Shown here in pieces: positions 17,790-27,055 of a stretch of 64,000 bases of DNA; positions within the stretch are counted from its first letter, which is position 1; every line of letters starts with the position of its first letter. The position numbers and the translations under genes were made by a program. The DNA comes from Wolbachia endosymbiont of Ctenocephalides felis wCfeT (GTDB taxonomy: Bacteria; Pseudomonadota; Alphaproteobacteria; Rickettsiales; Anaplasmataceae), in assembly GCF_012277295.1 (NCBI RefSeq), contig NZ_CP051156.1, forward strand, positions 186,001-250,000, read 5' to 3'. A model generated the notes under the pieces. The model saw only the letters and a list, made by a program, of their open reading frames with translations, did not search any database and was not told the DNA's origin.

Positions 17790-18599
17790 ATGTTTGAGAT
17801 ATTTACCCAGGATTTTTTCATCAATAGCCTTATTGCGGTAGTTATAATCAGCTTAGTAACTGGTGCTTTAGGATCTTTCATGATATGGCAAAGATTGTCA
17901 TATTTAGGTGATAGCTTATCACATTCTTCGTTACTTGGTATTGCATTAGCTTTAATTTTAAAAATTAGTCCATCAATCAGCATAATGCTAATAGCAATCA
18001 TGTTTGCGTTGCTGCTTTCTCTGAATTTTAACAGGCTATATTCTGCTGACACGATATTAAATATCGTTACCAATGTAGTTTTGTCATCCAGCTTGATAAT
18101 TATGTCCTTTTTACCATCTGGCAATGGTGGCATTATTAACTCATTATTTGGTGATATATTAACGCTGGAAAAGAGCGATATATTATTGATTTTATTAGCT
18201 TCAGTAGCAGCTGCTCTGACGTTAATACTTAGATGGCGTTATTGGCTCATGATTTCAATCAATCAAGATTTAGCAACAGTAGAGAAAATTAACGTGAATC
18301 TAGTCAGATTAGAATTCCTTATCACCCTTGCTATATTCATAGCAGTTGCTGCTCAACTAATAGGAATATTGCTCATTGCTGCATTTTTGTTGATACCTGC
18401 TGCATCTGCAAGACTGATCTCAAAAACACCAATGCAAATGATTATCGTTGCCACAGTCTTTTCAGTGATTTCTGGCGTATCAGGACTAATATTATCTGCA
18501 AATTTTGATCTGCTCACAGGACCAGCAATTATACTAACCTCAGCTCTTTATTTAATCGTTGCTTATTTTATAAGGTTGGCGTTGAGTAAGCTTGCTTGA
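17790..18599 (+). CDS. znuB: ZnuB, zinc/manganese ABC transporter permease
   Basis: A 269-residue polytopic membrane protein of the ABC-3 family (about eight hydrophobic segments). It forms the channel of a zinc importer with an ATPase (ZnuC) and a binding protein (ZnuA), neither of which is in this window. Characteristic sequences are the N-terminal GALGSFMIWQRLSYLGDSLS, SHSSLLGIALA, and AAFLLIPAASARLISKTP in the C-terminal half. Family members also carry manganese, so the metal is inferred. Confidence 0.9.
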   Translation: MFEIFTQDFFINSLIAVVIISLVTGALGSFMIWQRLSYLGDSLSHSSLLGIALALILKISPSISIMLIAIMFALLLSLNFNRLYSADTILNIVTNVVLSSSLIIMSFLPSGNGGIINSLFGDILTLEKSDILLILLASVAAALTLILRWRYWLMISINQDLATVEKINVNLVRLEFLITLAIFIAVAAQLIGILLIAAFLLIPAASARLISKTPMQMIIVATVFSVISGVSGLILSANFDLLTGPAIILTSALYLIVAYFIRLALSKLA

Positions 18600-18609
18600 C
18601 TTGCATTAA

Positions 18610-18755
18610 TTACACAAATACTTCTGTTTGTTTTACGACATGTTTGTAAATGTTTTTTCTATGTCCTACTTTAGTAATAAGTACTTTACGTTCCAAATGA
18701 TCTATAGAATAAATGATACGGTAGTTGCTAACTCTTATTCTATACTGTCCTTTAA
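18610..18755 (-). pseudogene. RelE/ParE-type toxin, C-terminal half only
   Basis: The remaining 48 or so residues read LKGQYRIRVSNYRIIYSID then LERKVLITKVGHRKNIYK, a textbook RelE C-terminal strand pair with the GHRKxxYK ending. RelE toxins cleave mRNA on the ribosome and pair with a RelB-type antitoxin. The N-terminal half was removed by IS66 copy 4, and no N-terminal piece lies on the other side of the IS. The IS end supplies an ATG at 18831 that reads through in frame to give a 73-residue hybrid. It is very likely inactive, and no antitoxin gene remains here. Confidence 0.82.
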
Positions 18756-20215
18756 GTATCCATTCAGGTGTATGGCTTAAGAAGCAATAGCCAGTAGGTT
18801 TTGAAAAGGATTTAACTTCTTTTGCCTCCAAGTCAAGTACAATGAAATTATCCTCTCAAGAAACATATTTCCCCGTTTCGATTGTGTAAAATATGAAACT
18901 TTTCGGTAAACAACGTAATGCCGAATCTGTCGCTCAGCATAGTTGTTTGTCAGTGGAATATTTTCTGGATCGTCCAAAAATTTCCACATCATCAGATCCG
19001 ATTTCATGATATTTTTTGCTACTCGAGACGCTCCAATTGCCTCGGGTAAATTTGATATATTCTTTAAGTAATATCTCGTTCGCTTGCGTAATTTTCTTGC
19101 TCTTCTTATGAACCTTAATGTGTCTATTTCATCCTTTAACAGAGCTTTTTTCAATGCAAATAATTCAGTAGCAACATTCCTTAAATAATACCCCAAAACT
19201 TTCACTTCGCTATTCCAACTATGAGACAACCTTTCAAAATCTCTTGCTAAATGTGCCCAACAGACCTGCCTTTTCTTGCTGGAAAAGTAGTTGTAAGCTG
19301 CATATCTGTCGGTCACTACTAGGTTGTTATTCTTTCCAAATTTACTATTTTCCAGGACTTTCATCCCTCTTGACTCTGTCAATTTGATCACACTTCCTAT
19401 TTTGCTCGCAAACATCCAGCACCAGCCCTGTTTACCTTTGTTGTAATGGCTAGTTTCATCGATATGTAAAATTTTGCTCTTGCTTACCTCTTCCTCAATT
19501 TGCTCATATGCTTCTTGGCATTTTTCTGCCACTCTAGCCTCGCTATTTGATACACTACCGACGCTGATATCCAGGTTGAAAATGTCCTTTATAATATTTG
19601 CCACTTCTTTTTTCGAATTCTTGTAAAATCCACTTAATGCTGCAATTACTGACTTAACTCTTGGACCAAATGTGTCCGCAGTTACTCCTTCTTGTAGCTT
19701 GCTACTTTTTCTTTTTCCACATCTTTTGCAACGTCCATGCTCTAGTTGATATTCAACTACATACGGCTTGATTTCCGGCAAATCGACCTTTTGATGAGTA
19801 TACGGATCTTTTGATACCGCAATTTCTCCTCCGCACTCACACGTATTGGGCAGTTCTATTTTTACCATCTCATCTGCCTCCATTTTAGGGCGGTAACTGC
19901 CTTTATGTCCAACCTGTGCTCCTACTTTCCTGTCACTTTTTGGCTTATTTTCCCTCATCTTATATAATTCTTTGGAGCTTGGTATAGATGAATTTTTTGA
20001 ACTTAAGCCAAGCCTTTCTTTTAACTCAGCGTTTTCGATCCTTAGCGCTTTATTTTCTGCTTTAAGCTCTTCTATTTTTGTTTCTAACTTTTCTATAGTC
20101 TGCTTAAACTTTCGCAAAATTCTAAAAGATCAACCATATTACCTCACAGCCACTCTAGTTTACCTTTTAGCATTCCTTGTCTACTCTTTATTTTACCGCC
20201 CGGCTGAATGGATAC
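18756..20215 (-). mobile_element. IS66-family element, copy 4 (1460 bp)
   Basis: One T is missing from a T-run in the leader (near 20165), so this copy is 1 bp shorter. The flanks TCCTTTAA and ATTTCATT do not match, so there is no target duplication. Its right end abuts a 93-bp fragment of a second, oppositely oriented IS66. Confidence 0.93.
18777..20117 (-). CDS. IS66-family transposase, copy 4
   Basis: A full-length transposase. It shares GLSSKNSS near residue 40 (others have GLNSKNSS) and VIAALSG with copy 8, which marks these two as a sublineage. Catalytic D220, D270 and E395 are intact. Confidence 0.93.
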   Translation of the reverse strand: MRKFKQTIEKLETKIEELKAENKALRIENAELKERLGLSSKNSSIPSSKELYKMRENKPKSDRKVGAQVGHKGSYRPKMEADEMVKIELPNTCECGGEIAVSKDPYTHQKVDLPEIKPYVVEYQLEHGRCKRCGKRKSSKLQEGVTADTFGPRVKSVIAALSGFYKNSKKEVANIIKDIFNLDISVGSVSNSEARVAEKCQEAYEQIEEEVSKSKILHIDETSHYNKGKQGWCWMFASKIGSVIKLTESRGMKVLENSKFGKNNNLVVTDRYAAYNYFSSKKRQVCWAHLARDFERLSHSWNSEVKVLGYYLRNVATELFALKKALLKDEIDTLRFIRRARKLRKRTRYYLKNISNLPEAIGASRVAKNIMKSDLMMWKFLDDPENIPLTNNYAERQIRHYVVYRKVSYFTQSKRGNMFLERIISLYLTWRQKKLNPFQNLLAIAS

Positions 20216-20308
20216 ATTTCATTGTACTTGACTTGGAGGCAAAAGAAGTTAAATCCTTTTCAAAACCTACTGGCTATTGCTTCTTAAGCCATACCCCTGA
20301 ATGGATAC
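20216..20308 (+). mobile_element. 93-bp fragment of an IS66 3' end
   Basis: This equals the last 93 bp of the full element (last 24 transposase codons plus the terminal repeat), in the orientation opposite to copy 4. One base differs (CATACCCCTGAATGG for CATACACCTGAATGG). It ends 10 bp from the wspB stop codon. Confidence 0.9.
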
Positions 20309-20318
20309 TATCTATCAG

Positions 20319-21218
20319 TTAAAAGCGATAAGCCAACCCAACTTCTAAACCATATATACCAAATCTATTTGTAATGGTTGCAGTAGTGGACTCAACGCGT
20401 GTGGTTTCATCAACTTCGCTGCCTCCTTGAGGAGGGGTGTATTTTTCACCTGCTGGTATCTTGATTGTAGGTACAACCCCTTCAAATTCATCATCGAGAA
20501 TACCGAAATAGCGCAAGCCAGCGAATGCTTGAGTTTGTTCTGTAAGCAGATAATTAACACCAAGTTTTGCTTGATAAGCAGGTGCATATTTTGTTTTGCC
20601 TAAAAACTTAATTTTAGACAACCCTACACCAATTCCAACATATGGAACAAGCTGCATTCCTTCTTTATTAAAGTCATGATATACATTAACCATTCCAGCT
20701 AAGTTATTAAAGCCTTCATTCTTCATTTTAAATGCAGCCCTAAACTTTGCTCCAACTTCACAGTTTTCATTAATGGTAAGGTCAACTTTTCCACTTCTCC
20801 AGGGTGAGTCGCATTTTGCCCCAGTAGAAGTAGCCTTATCGCGGCGAAGCTCAATGTATGTCGCTTTATTTTTGTTCGAATATTCTTCATCGTATAAATT
20901 AGTTTGAGAATGCAAATATTCAAGCTCAACTCTAGTGTTTCCAAAAGAACGCCCTATTGCAGCACTGCCTGCAAATCCAGGAACATATTTAGGGTTATAT
21001 CCTTCTTCCATTTTTTCAGTTTTATTGAAGCTAAATATTCCTTCTGTTATATCTTGATATACATCTTCATTTCCATCAAAAGGTCCTATTGCGTTAAATA
21101 GCGCTCCAAAATAATTGGCTTTGACATAAAAGTTTTGTGAATTATTTATCTCTCTCGATGAACAGTTAAGTGATAAGGTAAGCGAAGCTACCAATAAACA
21201 TACAAATTTCTTACTCAT
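20319..21218 (-). CDS. wspB: WspB, outer-membrane surface protein (WSP paralogue)
   Basis: A protein of 299 residues from ATG 21218, chosen over an upstream in-frame ATG because GAGG lies 9 nt before it. It has a signal peptide (about MSKKFVCLLVASLTLSLNC), then a Surface_Ag_2/OMP_b-brl eight-stranded barrel with alternating strands such as FYVKANYFGALF, VPYVGIGVGLSKIKF and YQAKLGVNYLL. It ends in an aromatic residue (GLAYRF), as outer-membrane proteins do. WSP-family proteins are exposed surface antigens and recombine frequently. Here the ORF is intact, though IS66 sequences stop 10 bp beyond its end. The paralogue call (wspB rather than wsp) is by sequence flavour. Confidence 0.85.
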   Translation of the reverse strand: MSKKFVCLLVASLTLSLNCSSREINNSQNFYVKANYFGALFNAIGPFDGNEDVYQDITEGIFSFNKTEKMEEGYNPKYVPGFAGSAAIGRSFGNTRVELEYLHSQTNLYDEEYSNKNKATYIELRRDKATSTGAKCDSPWRSGKVDLTINENCEVGAKFRAAFKMKNEGFNNLAGMVNVYHDFNKEGMQLVPYVGIGVGLSKIKFLGKTKYAPAYQAKLGVNYLLTEQTQAFAGLRYFGILDDEFEGVVPTIKIPAGEKYTPPQGGSEVDETTRVESTTATITNRFGIYGLEVGLAYRF

Positions 21219-21336
21219 AGTTACAATCCTCATATTAAGCTATTTACATATATATGTGAATTTTTTAACCATCAAGAACTTTTTACACTTGCAAAAAGTA
21301 GTGTATACTTTAAATTGAAAAATTACTTTTTTTGAT

Positions 21337-22866
21337 ATGCAGGATTTTAAAATACTAGAAAGCCTTAAAATTAGGGCACAAGAAGCTGAAATGGGGGGTG
21401 GTGAAGGTAGGATTAGCAAGCAGCATGAGAAAGGGAAATTAACTGCTAGAGAAAGGCTCAGTATATTGCTTGATGAAGATTCATTTGAGGAATATGACAA
21501 GTTTGTAAAACACCATGAAACTGACTTTGGCATGCAAAATGCCAATTTTTTAGGTGATGGAGTTGTCATTGGACATGGAACCATTTATGGCAAAAAAGTT
21601 TTTGTTTACTCGCAGGATTTTACCGTTTTTGGTGGATCGCTTGGTGCAGCACATGCAAAAAAAATATGTAAAATTATGGATATGGCAATCAATGCCAGAG
21701 TTCCAATCATTGGACTGAATGACTCTGGTGGGGCTAGAATTCAGGAAGGAGTGAATTCTCTTGCTGGTTATGGAGAGATTTTCCAAAGGAATGTGAATGC
21801 TTCAGGTTTAATACCACAAATCTCCTTAATTATGGGACCATGTGCAGGAGGTGCGGTCTATTCTCCAGCATTAACTGATTTTACCTTCATGGTAAAAAAT
21901 AGTTCATATATGTTTATAACTGGACCTGATGTAGTAAAAAAAGTTACATATGAAGATGTAACTCATGAGGATTTGGGTGGAGCAAAAATTCATACAAGTA
22001 AAACTGGAGTGGCAGACTTTGCATTCAGTAATGATGTTGAAATGTTAAGAGAAATACGTGAATTCTTTACTTTTTTACCAGCAAATAATCAAGAATCACC
22101 AAAAACTGTGCCACTTTATAACTACGTTGATGATGTTGATGAATCTTTGAACACTCTGATTCCCAATAATCCTAATACTCCTTACGATATGTATGAACTC
22201 ATTGAGAAAATCTGTGATGATAAGAGATTCTTTGAATTAAAACCAGATTTCGCTCGTAACATTATTACTGGTTTTGGTAGAATTGGAGGTAGCACTGTTG
22301 GTATTGTTGCAAATCAACCTTTGCACCTTGCGGGGTGTTTAGATATTGACTCTTCAAGAAAAGCTGCAAGATTTGTAAGGTTCTGCGATGCATTCAATAT
22401 CCCTCTCATCACATTGATTGATGTTCCGGGGTTTTTGCCAGGTACAGATCAGGAATATAACAATGTGATACAACACGGGGCAAAATTGCTTTATGCTTAC
22501 GCTGAGGCAACTGTGCCGAAGATTAGCTTAATTACCAGGAAGGCATACGGTGGTGCGTATATCGTCATGAATTCAAAACATTTAAAGGGTGATATAAATT
22601 ATGCATGGCCAACTGCTGAAATAGCTGTTATGGGTCCTGAAAGTGCAGTTGAAATTATATTCCGCAATGAAAAAGATCAACAACAAGCACTGATTAAAGA
22701 GTATAAAGAAAAATTTGCCAATCCATTTTTTGCTGCATCGCACGGGTTTATTGACGATATTATAGTGCCAAGTAAAACTAGATATCACTTTCATAAAGCA
22801 TTAGAACTGCTCAAGAATAAGAAAGTAGAAAAATTGTGGAAGAAACATGATAATCTGCCTTTGTGA
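21337..22866 (+). CDS. pccB: Propionyl-CoA carboxylase beta chain
   Basis: A 509-residue carboxyltransferase subunit of a biotin-dependent acyl-CoA carboxylase. It transfers CO2 from biotin to propionyl-CoA, giving methylmalonyl-CoA. Recognisable features are the N-terminal [19 protein letters not shown], the acyl-CoA oxyanion region [46 protein letters not shown] and [14 protein letters not shown]. The partner alpha chain with the biotin carrier is not in this window. The length is standard. Confidence 0.93.
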   Translation: MQDFKILESLKIRAQEAEMGGGEGRISKQHEKGKLTARERLSILLDEDSFEEYDKFVKHHETDFGMQNANFLGDGVVIGHGTIYGKKVFVYSQDFTVFGGSLGAAHAKKICKIMDMAINARVPIIGLNDSGGARIQEGVNSLAGYGEIFQRNVNASGLIPQISLIMGPCAGGAVYSPALTDFTFMVKNSSYMFITGPDVVKKVTYEDVTHEDLGGAKIHTSKTGVADFAFSNDVEMLREIREFFTFLPANNQESPKTVPLYNYVDDVDESLNTLIPNNPNTPYDMYELIEKICDDKRFFELKPDFARNIITGFGRIGGSTVGIVANQPLHLAGCLDIDSSRKAARFVRFCDAFNIPLITLIDVPGFLPGTDQEYNNVIQHGAKLLYAYAEATVPKISLITRKAYGGAYIVMNSKHLKGDINYAWPTAEIAVMGPESAVEIIFRNEKDQQQALIKEYKEKFANPFFAASHGFIDDIIVPSKTRYHFHKALELLKNKKVEKLWKKHDNLPL

Positions 22867-22888
22867 TTTTATGTTAGTTTATGAAGTG

Positions 22889-22961
22889 TGCCGTTACCAA
22901 GACTCGAACTTGGGACCTCGTCATTACCAATGACGTACTCTACCACCTGAGCTACAACGGC
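22889..22961 (-). tRNA. tRNA-Thr (GGT anticodon)
   Basis: A 73-nt cloverleaf on the minus strand. The acceptor stem GCCGTTG pairs with TAACGGC and the discriminator is A. The anticodon stem CGTCA/TGACG encloses loop TTGGTAA with anticodon GGT, and the T-arm contains GTTCGAGTC. The CCA end is not encoded. It lies between pccB and the mutM unit on the opposite strand. Confidence 0.95.
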
Positions 22962-22972
22962 AAGTTATGATA

Positions 22973-23116
22973 ATGGATAATACACAAAAGAGTAAAAAAA
23001 AGGAAGAGGAGAAGAAAAGGTTGGCAAAAGCTCTAAAGCAAAATATTCTCAAGAGAAAAAAGCAACAACAGAGTAGAAAAAATGCCAGAGTTACCGGAAG
23101 TGGAAGTAATTGCTAG
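22973..23116 (+). CDS. Small basic ORF overlapping mutM start
   Basis: A 47-residue ORF from ATG 22973 (another in-frame ATG at 22967) that begins MDNTQKSKKKEEEKKRLAKA. It is dominated by Lys, Arg and Gln and overlaps the first 35 nt of mutM in another frame, so translation could be coupled. I recognise no family. Small Lys-rich proteins of this kind may bind nucleic acid, but this is only composition. It could be a chance frame in an A-rich leader. Confidence 0.4.
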   Translation: MDNTQKSKKKEEEKKRLAKALKQNILKRKKQQQSRKNARVTGSGSNC

Positions 23117-23888
23117 CTTTCTGCTTAATAAGATCAAGAACAAACAAATACGTAATGTCATAGTTAATAATTGGAATTTACGCATACCAGTGACAAAAAA
23201 TATTGACAGTATGCTGAAGGGTAGGGCGATAAACGATATTGAGCGTCGAGGTAAGTATATGATCTGGGATATAGGCGATATAGCGGTAATTATACACCTT
23301 GGCATGAGTGGAAAGCTTATATATACTGAGCGTGCGCAGAGTAAGCATGATCACGTAGTATTTTTGTTTTCTGATGATACTTCAGTAATATTTAATGATC
23401 CAAGAAGGTTTGGATTAGTTATTGTTTTAAATAAAGAAGAGCAGGTAAAATTTTTTGATAATTTTGGTATAGAACCCCTCTCAAATGAATTTAATGGGGA
23501 CTATTTGCAGAGAGTATTAAGAAATAAAAAGATGAATATAAAATCAGCGCTAATGGATAATAAGTTAATAGTTGGCATAGGCAATATATACTCTTCTGAA
23601 AGTTTGTTTAGGGCGTGTATATCTCCACTTAGGCCAGCACAAGATTTAACTTCTGGAGAATGCGCAAAACTTGCTGCTGAAATAAAAAATACTCTAAATG
23701 ATGCAATTATTGCCGGTGGCTCAACGCTTAAAGATTATGCACAACCATCTGGATCTACTGGATATTTTCAAAATAGCTTTTGCGTATATGGCAAAGCTCA
23801 AAAACCTTGCAAAATTTGCAATAATACCATAACGCTTTTACGCCAAAATGGCCGCAGTACTTATTTTTGTGGCGTATGTCAGATTTGA
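23082..23888 (+). CDS. mutM: MutM (Fpg), formamidopyrimidine-DNA glycosylase
   Basis: A 268-residue bifunctional glycosylase/AP lyase that removes 8-oxoguanine and ring-opened purines. The N-terminal catalytic PELPEVE (Pro and Glu after Met removal) is present, as are the active-site lysine segment RRGKYMIWD, LGMSGKL, NDPRRFG, the helix-two-turn-helix signature VGIGNIYSSESLF and a C-terminal zinc finger with CKIC and CGVC. It is complete. The start overlaps the small basic ORF upstream. Confidence 0.95.
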   Translation: MPELPEVEVIASFLLNKIKNKQIRNVIVNNWNLRIPVTKNIDSMLKGRAINDIERRGKYMIWDIGDIAVIIHLGMSGKLIYTERAQSKHDHVVFLFSDDTSVIFNDPRRFGLVIVLNKEEQVKFFDNFGIEPLSNEFNGDYLQRVLRNKKMNIKSALMDNKLIVGIGNIYSSESLFRACISPLRPAQDLTSGECAKLAAEIKNTLNDAIIAGGSTLKDYAQPSGSTGYFQNSFCVYGKAQKPCKICNNTITLLRQNGRSTYFCGVCQI

Positions 23889-23931
23889 TACATAATCTTT
23901 TATATTGGAATTAATATATTATTAAAAACCC

Positions 23932-25392
23932 GTATCCATTCAGGTATATGGCTTAAGAAGCAATAGCCAGTAGGTTTTGAAAAGGATTTAACTTCTTTTG
24001 CCTCCAAGTCAAGTACAATGAAATTATCCTCTCAAGAAACATATTTCCCCGTTTCGATTGTGTAAAATATGAAACTTTTCGGTAAACAACGTAATGCCGA
24101 ATCTGTCGCTCAGCATAGTTGTTTGTCAGTGGAATATTTTCTGGATCGTCCAAAAATTTCCACATCATCAGATCCGATTTCATGATATTTTTTGCTACTC
24201 GAGACGCTCCAATTGCCTCGGGTAAATTTGATATATTCTTTAAGTAATATCTCGTTCGCTTGCGTAATTTTCTTGCTCTTCTTATGAACCTTAATGTGTC
24301 TATTTCATCCTTTAACAGAGCTTTTTTCAATGCAAATAATTCAGTAGCAACATTCCTTAAATAATACCCCAAAACTTTCACTTCGCTATTCCAACTATGA
24401 GACAACCTTTCAAAATCTCTTGCTAAATGTGCCCAACAGACCTGCCTTTTCTTGCTGGAAAAGTAGTTGTAAGCTGCATATCTGTCGGTCACTACTAGGT
24501 TGTTATTCTTTCCAAATTTACTATTTTCCAGGACTTTCATCCCTCTTGACTCTGTCAATTTGATCACACTTCCTATTTTGCTCGCAAACATCCAGCACCA
24601 GCCCTGTTTACCTTTGTTGTAATGGCTAGTTTCATCGATATGTAAAATTTTGCTCTTGCTTACCTCTTCCTCAATTTGCTCATATGCTTCTTGGCATTTT
24701 TCTGCCACTCTAGCCTCGCTATTTGATACACTACCGACGCTGATATCCAGGTTGAAAATGTCCTTTATAATATTTGCCACTTCTTTTTTCGAATTCTTGT
24801 AAAATCCACTTAATGCTGTAATTACTGACTTAACTCTTGGACCAAATGTGTCCGCAGTTACTCCTTCTTGTAGCTTGCTACTTTTTCTTTTTCCACATCT
24901 TTTGCAACGTCCATGCTCTAGTTGATATTCAACTACATACGGCTTGATTTCCGGCAAATCGACCTTTTGATGAGTATACGGATCTTTTGATACCGCAATT
25001 TCTCCTCCGCACTCACACGTATTGGGCAGTTCTATTTTTACCATCTCATCTGCCTCCATTTTAGGGCGGTAACTGCCTTTATGTCCAACCTGTGCTCCTA
25101 CTTTCCTGTCACTTTTTGGCTTATTTTCCCTCATCTTATATAATTCTTTGGAGCTTGGTATAGATGAATTTTTTGAATTTAAGCCAAGCCTTTCTTTTAA
25201 CTCAGCGTTTTCGATCCTTAGCGCTTTATTTTCTGCTTTAAGCTCTTCTATTTTTGTTTCTAACTTTTCTATAGTCTGCTTAAACTTTCGCAAAATTCTA
25301 AAAGATCAACCATATTACCTCACAGCCACTCTAGTTTACCTTTTTAGCATTCCTTGTCTACTCTTTATTTTACCGCCCGGCTGAATGGATAC
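23932..25392 (-). mobile_element. IS66-family element, copy 5
   Basis: The flanking octamers AAAAACCC and GAGTGTGT do not match. The right end lies only 31 bp from the IS110 dimer, so this is a compound insertion site between mutM and dnaN. Confidence 0.93.
23953..25293 (-). CDS. IS66-family transposase, copy 5
   Basis: A full-length transposase with the VITALSG and LEHGRC variants. At protein level it is identical to copies 2 and 3, and all catalytic residues are intact. Confidence 0.93.
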   Translation of the reverse strand: MRKFKQTIEKLETKIEELKAENKALRIENAELKERLGLNSKNSSIPSSKELYKMRENKPKSDRKVGAQVGHKGSYRPKMEADEMVKIELPNTCECGGEIAVSKDPYTHQKVDLPEIKPYVVEYQLEHGRCKRCGKRKSSKLQEGVTADTFGPRVKSVITALSGFYKNSKKEVANIIKDIFNLDISVGSVSNSEARVAEKCQEAYEQIEEEVSKSKILHIDETSHYNKGKQGWCWMFASKIGSVIKLTESRGMKVLENSKFGKNNNLVVTDRYAAYNYFSSKKRQVCWAHLARDFERLSHSWNSEVKVLGYYLRNVATELFALKKALLKDEIDTLRFIRRARKLRKRTRYYLKNISNLPEAIGASRVAKNIMKSDLMMWKFLDDPENIPLTNNYAERQIRHYVVYRKVSYFTQSKRGNMFLERIISLYLTWRQKKLNPFQNLLAIAS

Positions 25393-25426
25393 GAGTGTGT
25401 GCCCATAAACGGCTACTAACTCTCTC

Positions 25427-26788
25427 CTAAGAAACTCCCTCAATTAGTTCTTCTTGTTGAATCAAGATATAACCAAGTTCCCGTGCCTTCTTGACCAAGT
25501 TTTTTACAACTCTCTCTTTATAACATGTTTCATAATATTCCATCCCTTTTTCCACATACTCCTGCCCGTATTTCAACATTTGATAAAAGATACATGCTAA
25601 TTTTCTTGCCGTCGCAGTAATTGCTTTTATTGGTCCTAGTCGTTTTTTTAATTTCCTACAATACGCACCTAATGCACTCTTACTACCTCCCACAGAATAA
25701 GCAGCCATTCTAAAAGCATTTGTAGCGCGGTTAATAACTTTACGAGTTTTTGTTCCTAATACTTTTTCCCCTGTAATCTTATTACCAGGGCTGAGTCCCA
25801 ACCATGAGGTAAAATGCTTTTCTGATCGCCATTTACTATGATCAATACCAACCTCTGAAATAATAGTTTGCACAGTTAACACATCAAATCCAGGAATTTT
25901 GGTAAAATCTGTACCAGTTACCCGATACAATTCTTCACGCAAAGTGAAGTTTGGTCTGCCTCTTCTAGACTTATTTTTTTCCCTACCTAACTCTTTACTT
26001 TCATCAGACTTCGTTTCCAATGTTTTATAATAATTTTCTATACTTTTATCACATTCAATTATTTTCTCTTGAAAAAAATTATATGTTTCATATTCTTGCT
26101 TTAATACAAACAAATGTTCTTCTCTATAATCGCCTGTTAATGCTTTTGCTATAGTAGCCTTATCATTCTTCATATTCACACTTCTAAATTCAGCTAATTT
26201 TTCAGGATTCCTTTCACCTTCTACTATTGCTTTAATAATTTGCATTCCTGTAACACCAGTAATATCGCTTATAACTTTATGTAATTGGATATTCATTTGT
26301 ATTAATGCCTTTTGCATACGATTGATATGTGTAGATGCATTTTCAATTAGGTTTTTACGTTGCCGAACATAACCACGTAATACACACATTTGATCATCTG
26401 GCCTAAATGATCCTTGAATCAATCCATAACTATGTAGCTGTTGAAGCCATTGGCAATCCTGGACATCTGACTTTCTTCCTGGCACATTTTTTACATGTCT
26501 TGCATTTGCCAGCTTTACCTCAAGTCCATATGTTTCAAGTACTTGGAACAAAGGAATCCAGTACACTCCTGTTGATTCCATAGCTATTGTAGTAACTTTG
26601 CACTTCTTTAACCACTTTGCTATATTATGAAGGTCTTCTGTAAAGCAGCTAAATTTTTGTATACGTTGCTCATCTCTTCCCTCTGGCACACATACATAAT
26701 GTACAGCTGAACCAATGTCTATTCCTGCTGCGTTAGGGTTCATTACTTCTAATTTACTTTTTTTTGCTTTTTTCATGGCTTTTTTCAT
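25427..26788 (-). CDS. IS110-family recombinase, unit A
   Basis: A 453-residue DEDD recombinase with an N-terminal RuvC-like domain (D24 in GIDIGS, E71 in AMESTGVYW, D108 and D111 in KSDVQDCQW). A coiled middle region and the C-terminal Tnp_20 (IS116/IS110/IS902) domain follow, with IPGFDVLTVQTIISEVG and SWLGLSPGNKITGEK carrying the candidate nucleophilic serine. The start ATG is preceded by AGGAGCTATC, a strong Shine-Dalgarno. Characterised IS110 enzymes are guided by a bridge RNA from the element's own non-coding end. The frame is intact and, in the translation, identical to unit B. Confidence 0.93.
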   Translation of the reverse strand: MKKAMKKAKKSKLEVMNPNAAGIDIGSAVHYVCVPEGRDEQRIQKFSCFTEDLHNIAKWLKKCKVTTIAMESTGVYWIPLFQVLETYGLEVKLANARHVKNVPGRKSDVQDCQWLQQLHSYGLIQGSFRPDDQMCVLRGYVRQRKNLIENASTHINRMQKALIQMNIQLHKVISDITGVTGMQIIKAIVEGERNPEKLAEFRSVNMKNDKATIAKALTGDYREEHLFVLKQEYETYNFFQEKIIECDKSIENYYKTLETKSDESKELGREKNKSRRGRPNFTLREELYRVTGTDFTKIPGFDVLTVQTIISEVGIDHSKWRSEKHFTSWLGLSPGNKITGEKVLGTKTRKVINRATNAFRMAAYSVGGSKSALGAYCRKLKKRLGPIKAITATARKLACIFYQMLKYGQEYVEKGMEYYETCYKERVVKNLVKKARELGYILIQQEELIEGVS

Positions 26789-26799
26789 GATAGCTCCTA

Positions 26800-26970
26800 T
26801 AATTTATAATAAGTAAAGCGCTTCAGCTTGGGGCGGTTGATAATACAATCTCCTAACCGAGGTAGTCTAAAAGACTCCATCAATGATCTGACCGTTCCTC
26901 CAAAACCACGCTAAACGACGGGCACTTATGGCACCAGTGAAGATTACGGTTATAACTGCAGAAGCGCTTC
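26800..26970 (-). ncRNA. Candidate IS110 bridge RNA, unit A
   Basis: Non-coding DNA upstream of the recombinase. A perfect TATAAT lies on the minus strand at 26981-26976 with a weak -35. Two copies of AAGCGCTTC (26962-26970 and 26816-26824) bracket the region. Reading 5' to 3' it holds GTTTAGC (26916-26910, as at the element left end), GATGGAG (26881-26875, as at the left target flank), hairpin AGTCT-TTT-AGACT (26876-26864), ACTACCTC (26866-26859, one mismatch to the complement of the right target flank) and TTAGGAG (26856-26850, as at the element right end). This fits the guide layout of IS621-type bridge RNAs, but it is inference from sequence. Confidence 0.45.
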
Positions 26971-27055
26971 CTATAATTATACTTAAAAACTACTAAAAAC
27001 TTAAATTGGGAGTTTTTTCCTGATTTGACAGATTTTTCTGTTCGGTGCTAAACTC

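Larger units (their letters stand above)
25424..27052 (-). mobile_element. IS110-family element, unit A of a tandem dimer (1629 bp)
   Basis: The unit begins at CTCC (25424) and ends just before the next CTCC (27053). The same tetramer recurs after unit B (28682), so CTCC/GGAG is the recombination core. There are no terminal inverted repeats, as expected for IS110. The recombinase fills most of the unit and 264 bp of non-coding DNA lies upstream of it. Confidence 0.88.
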
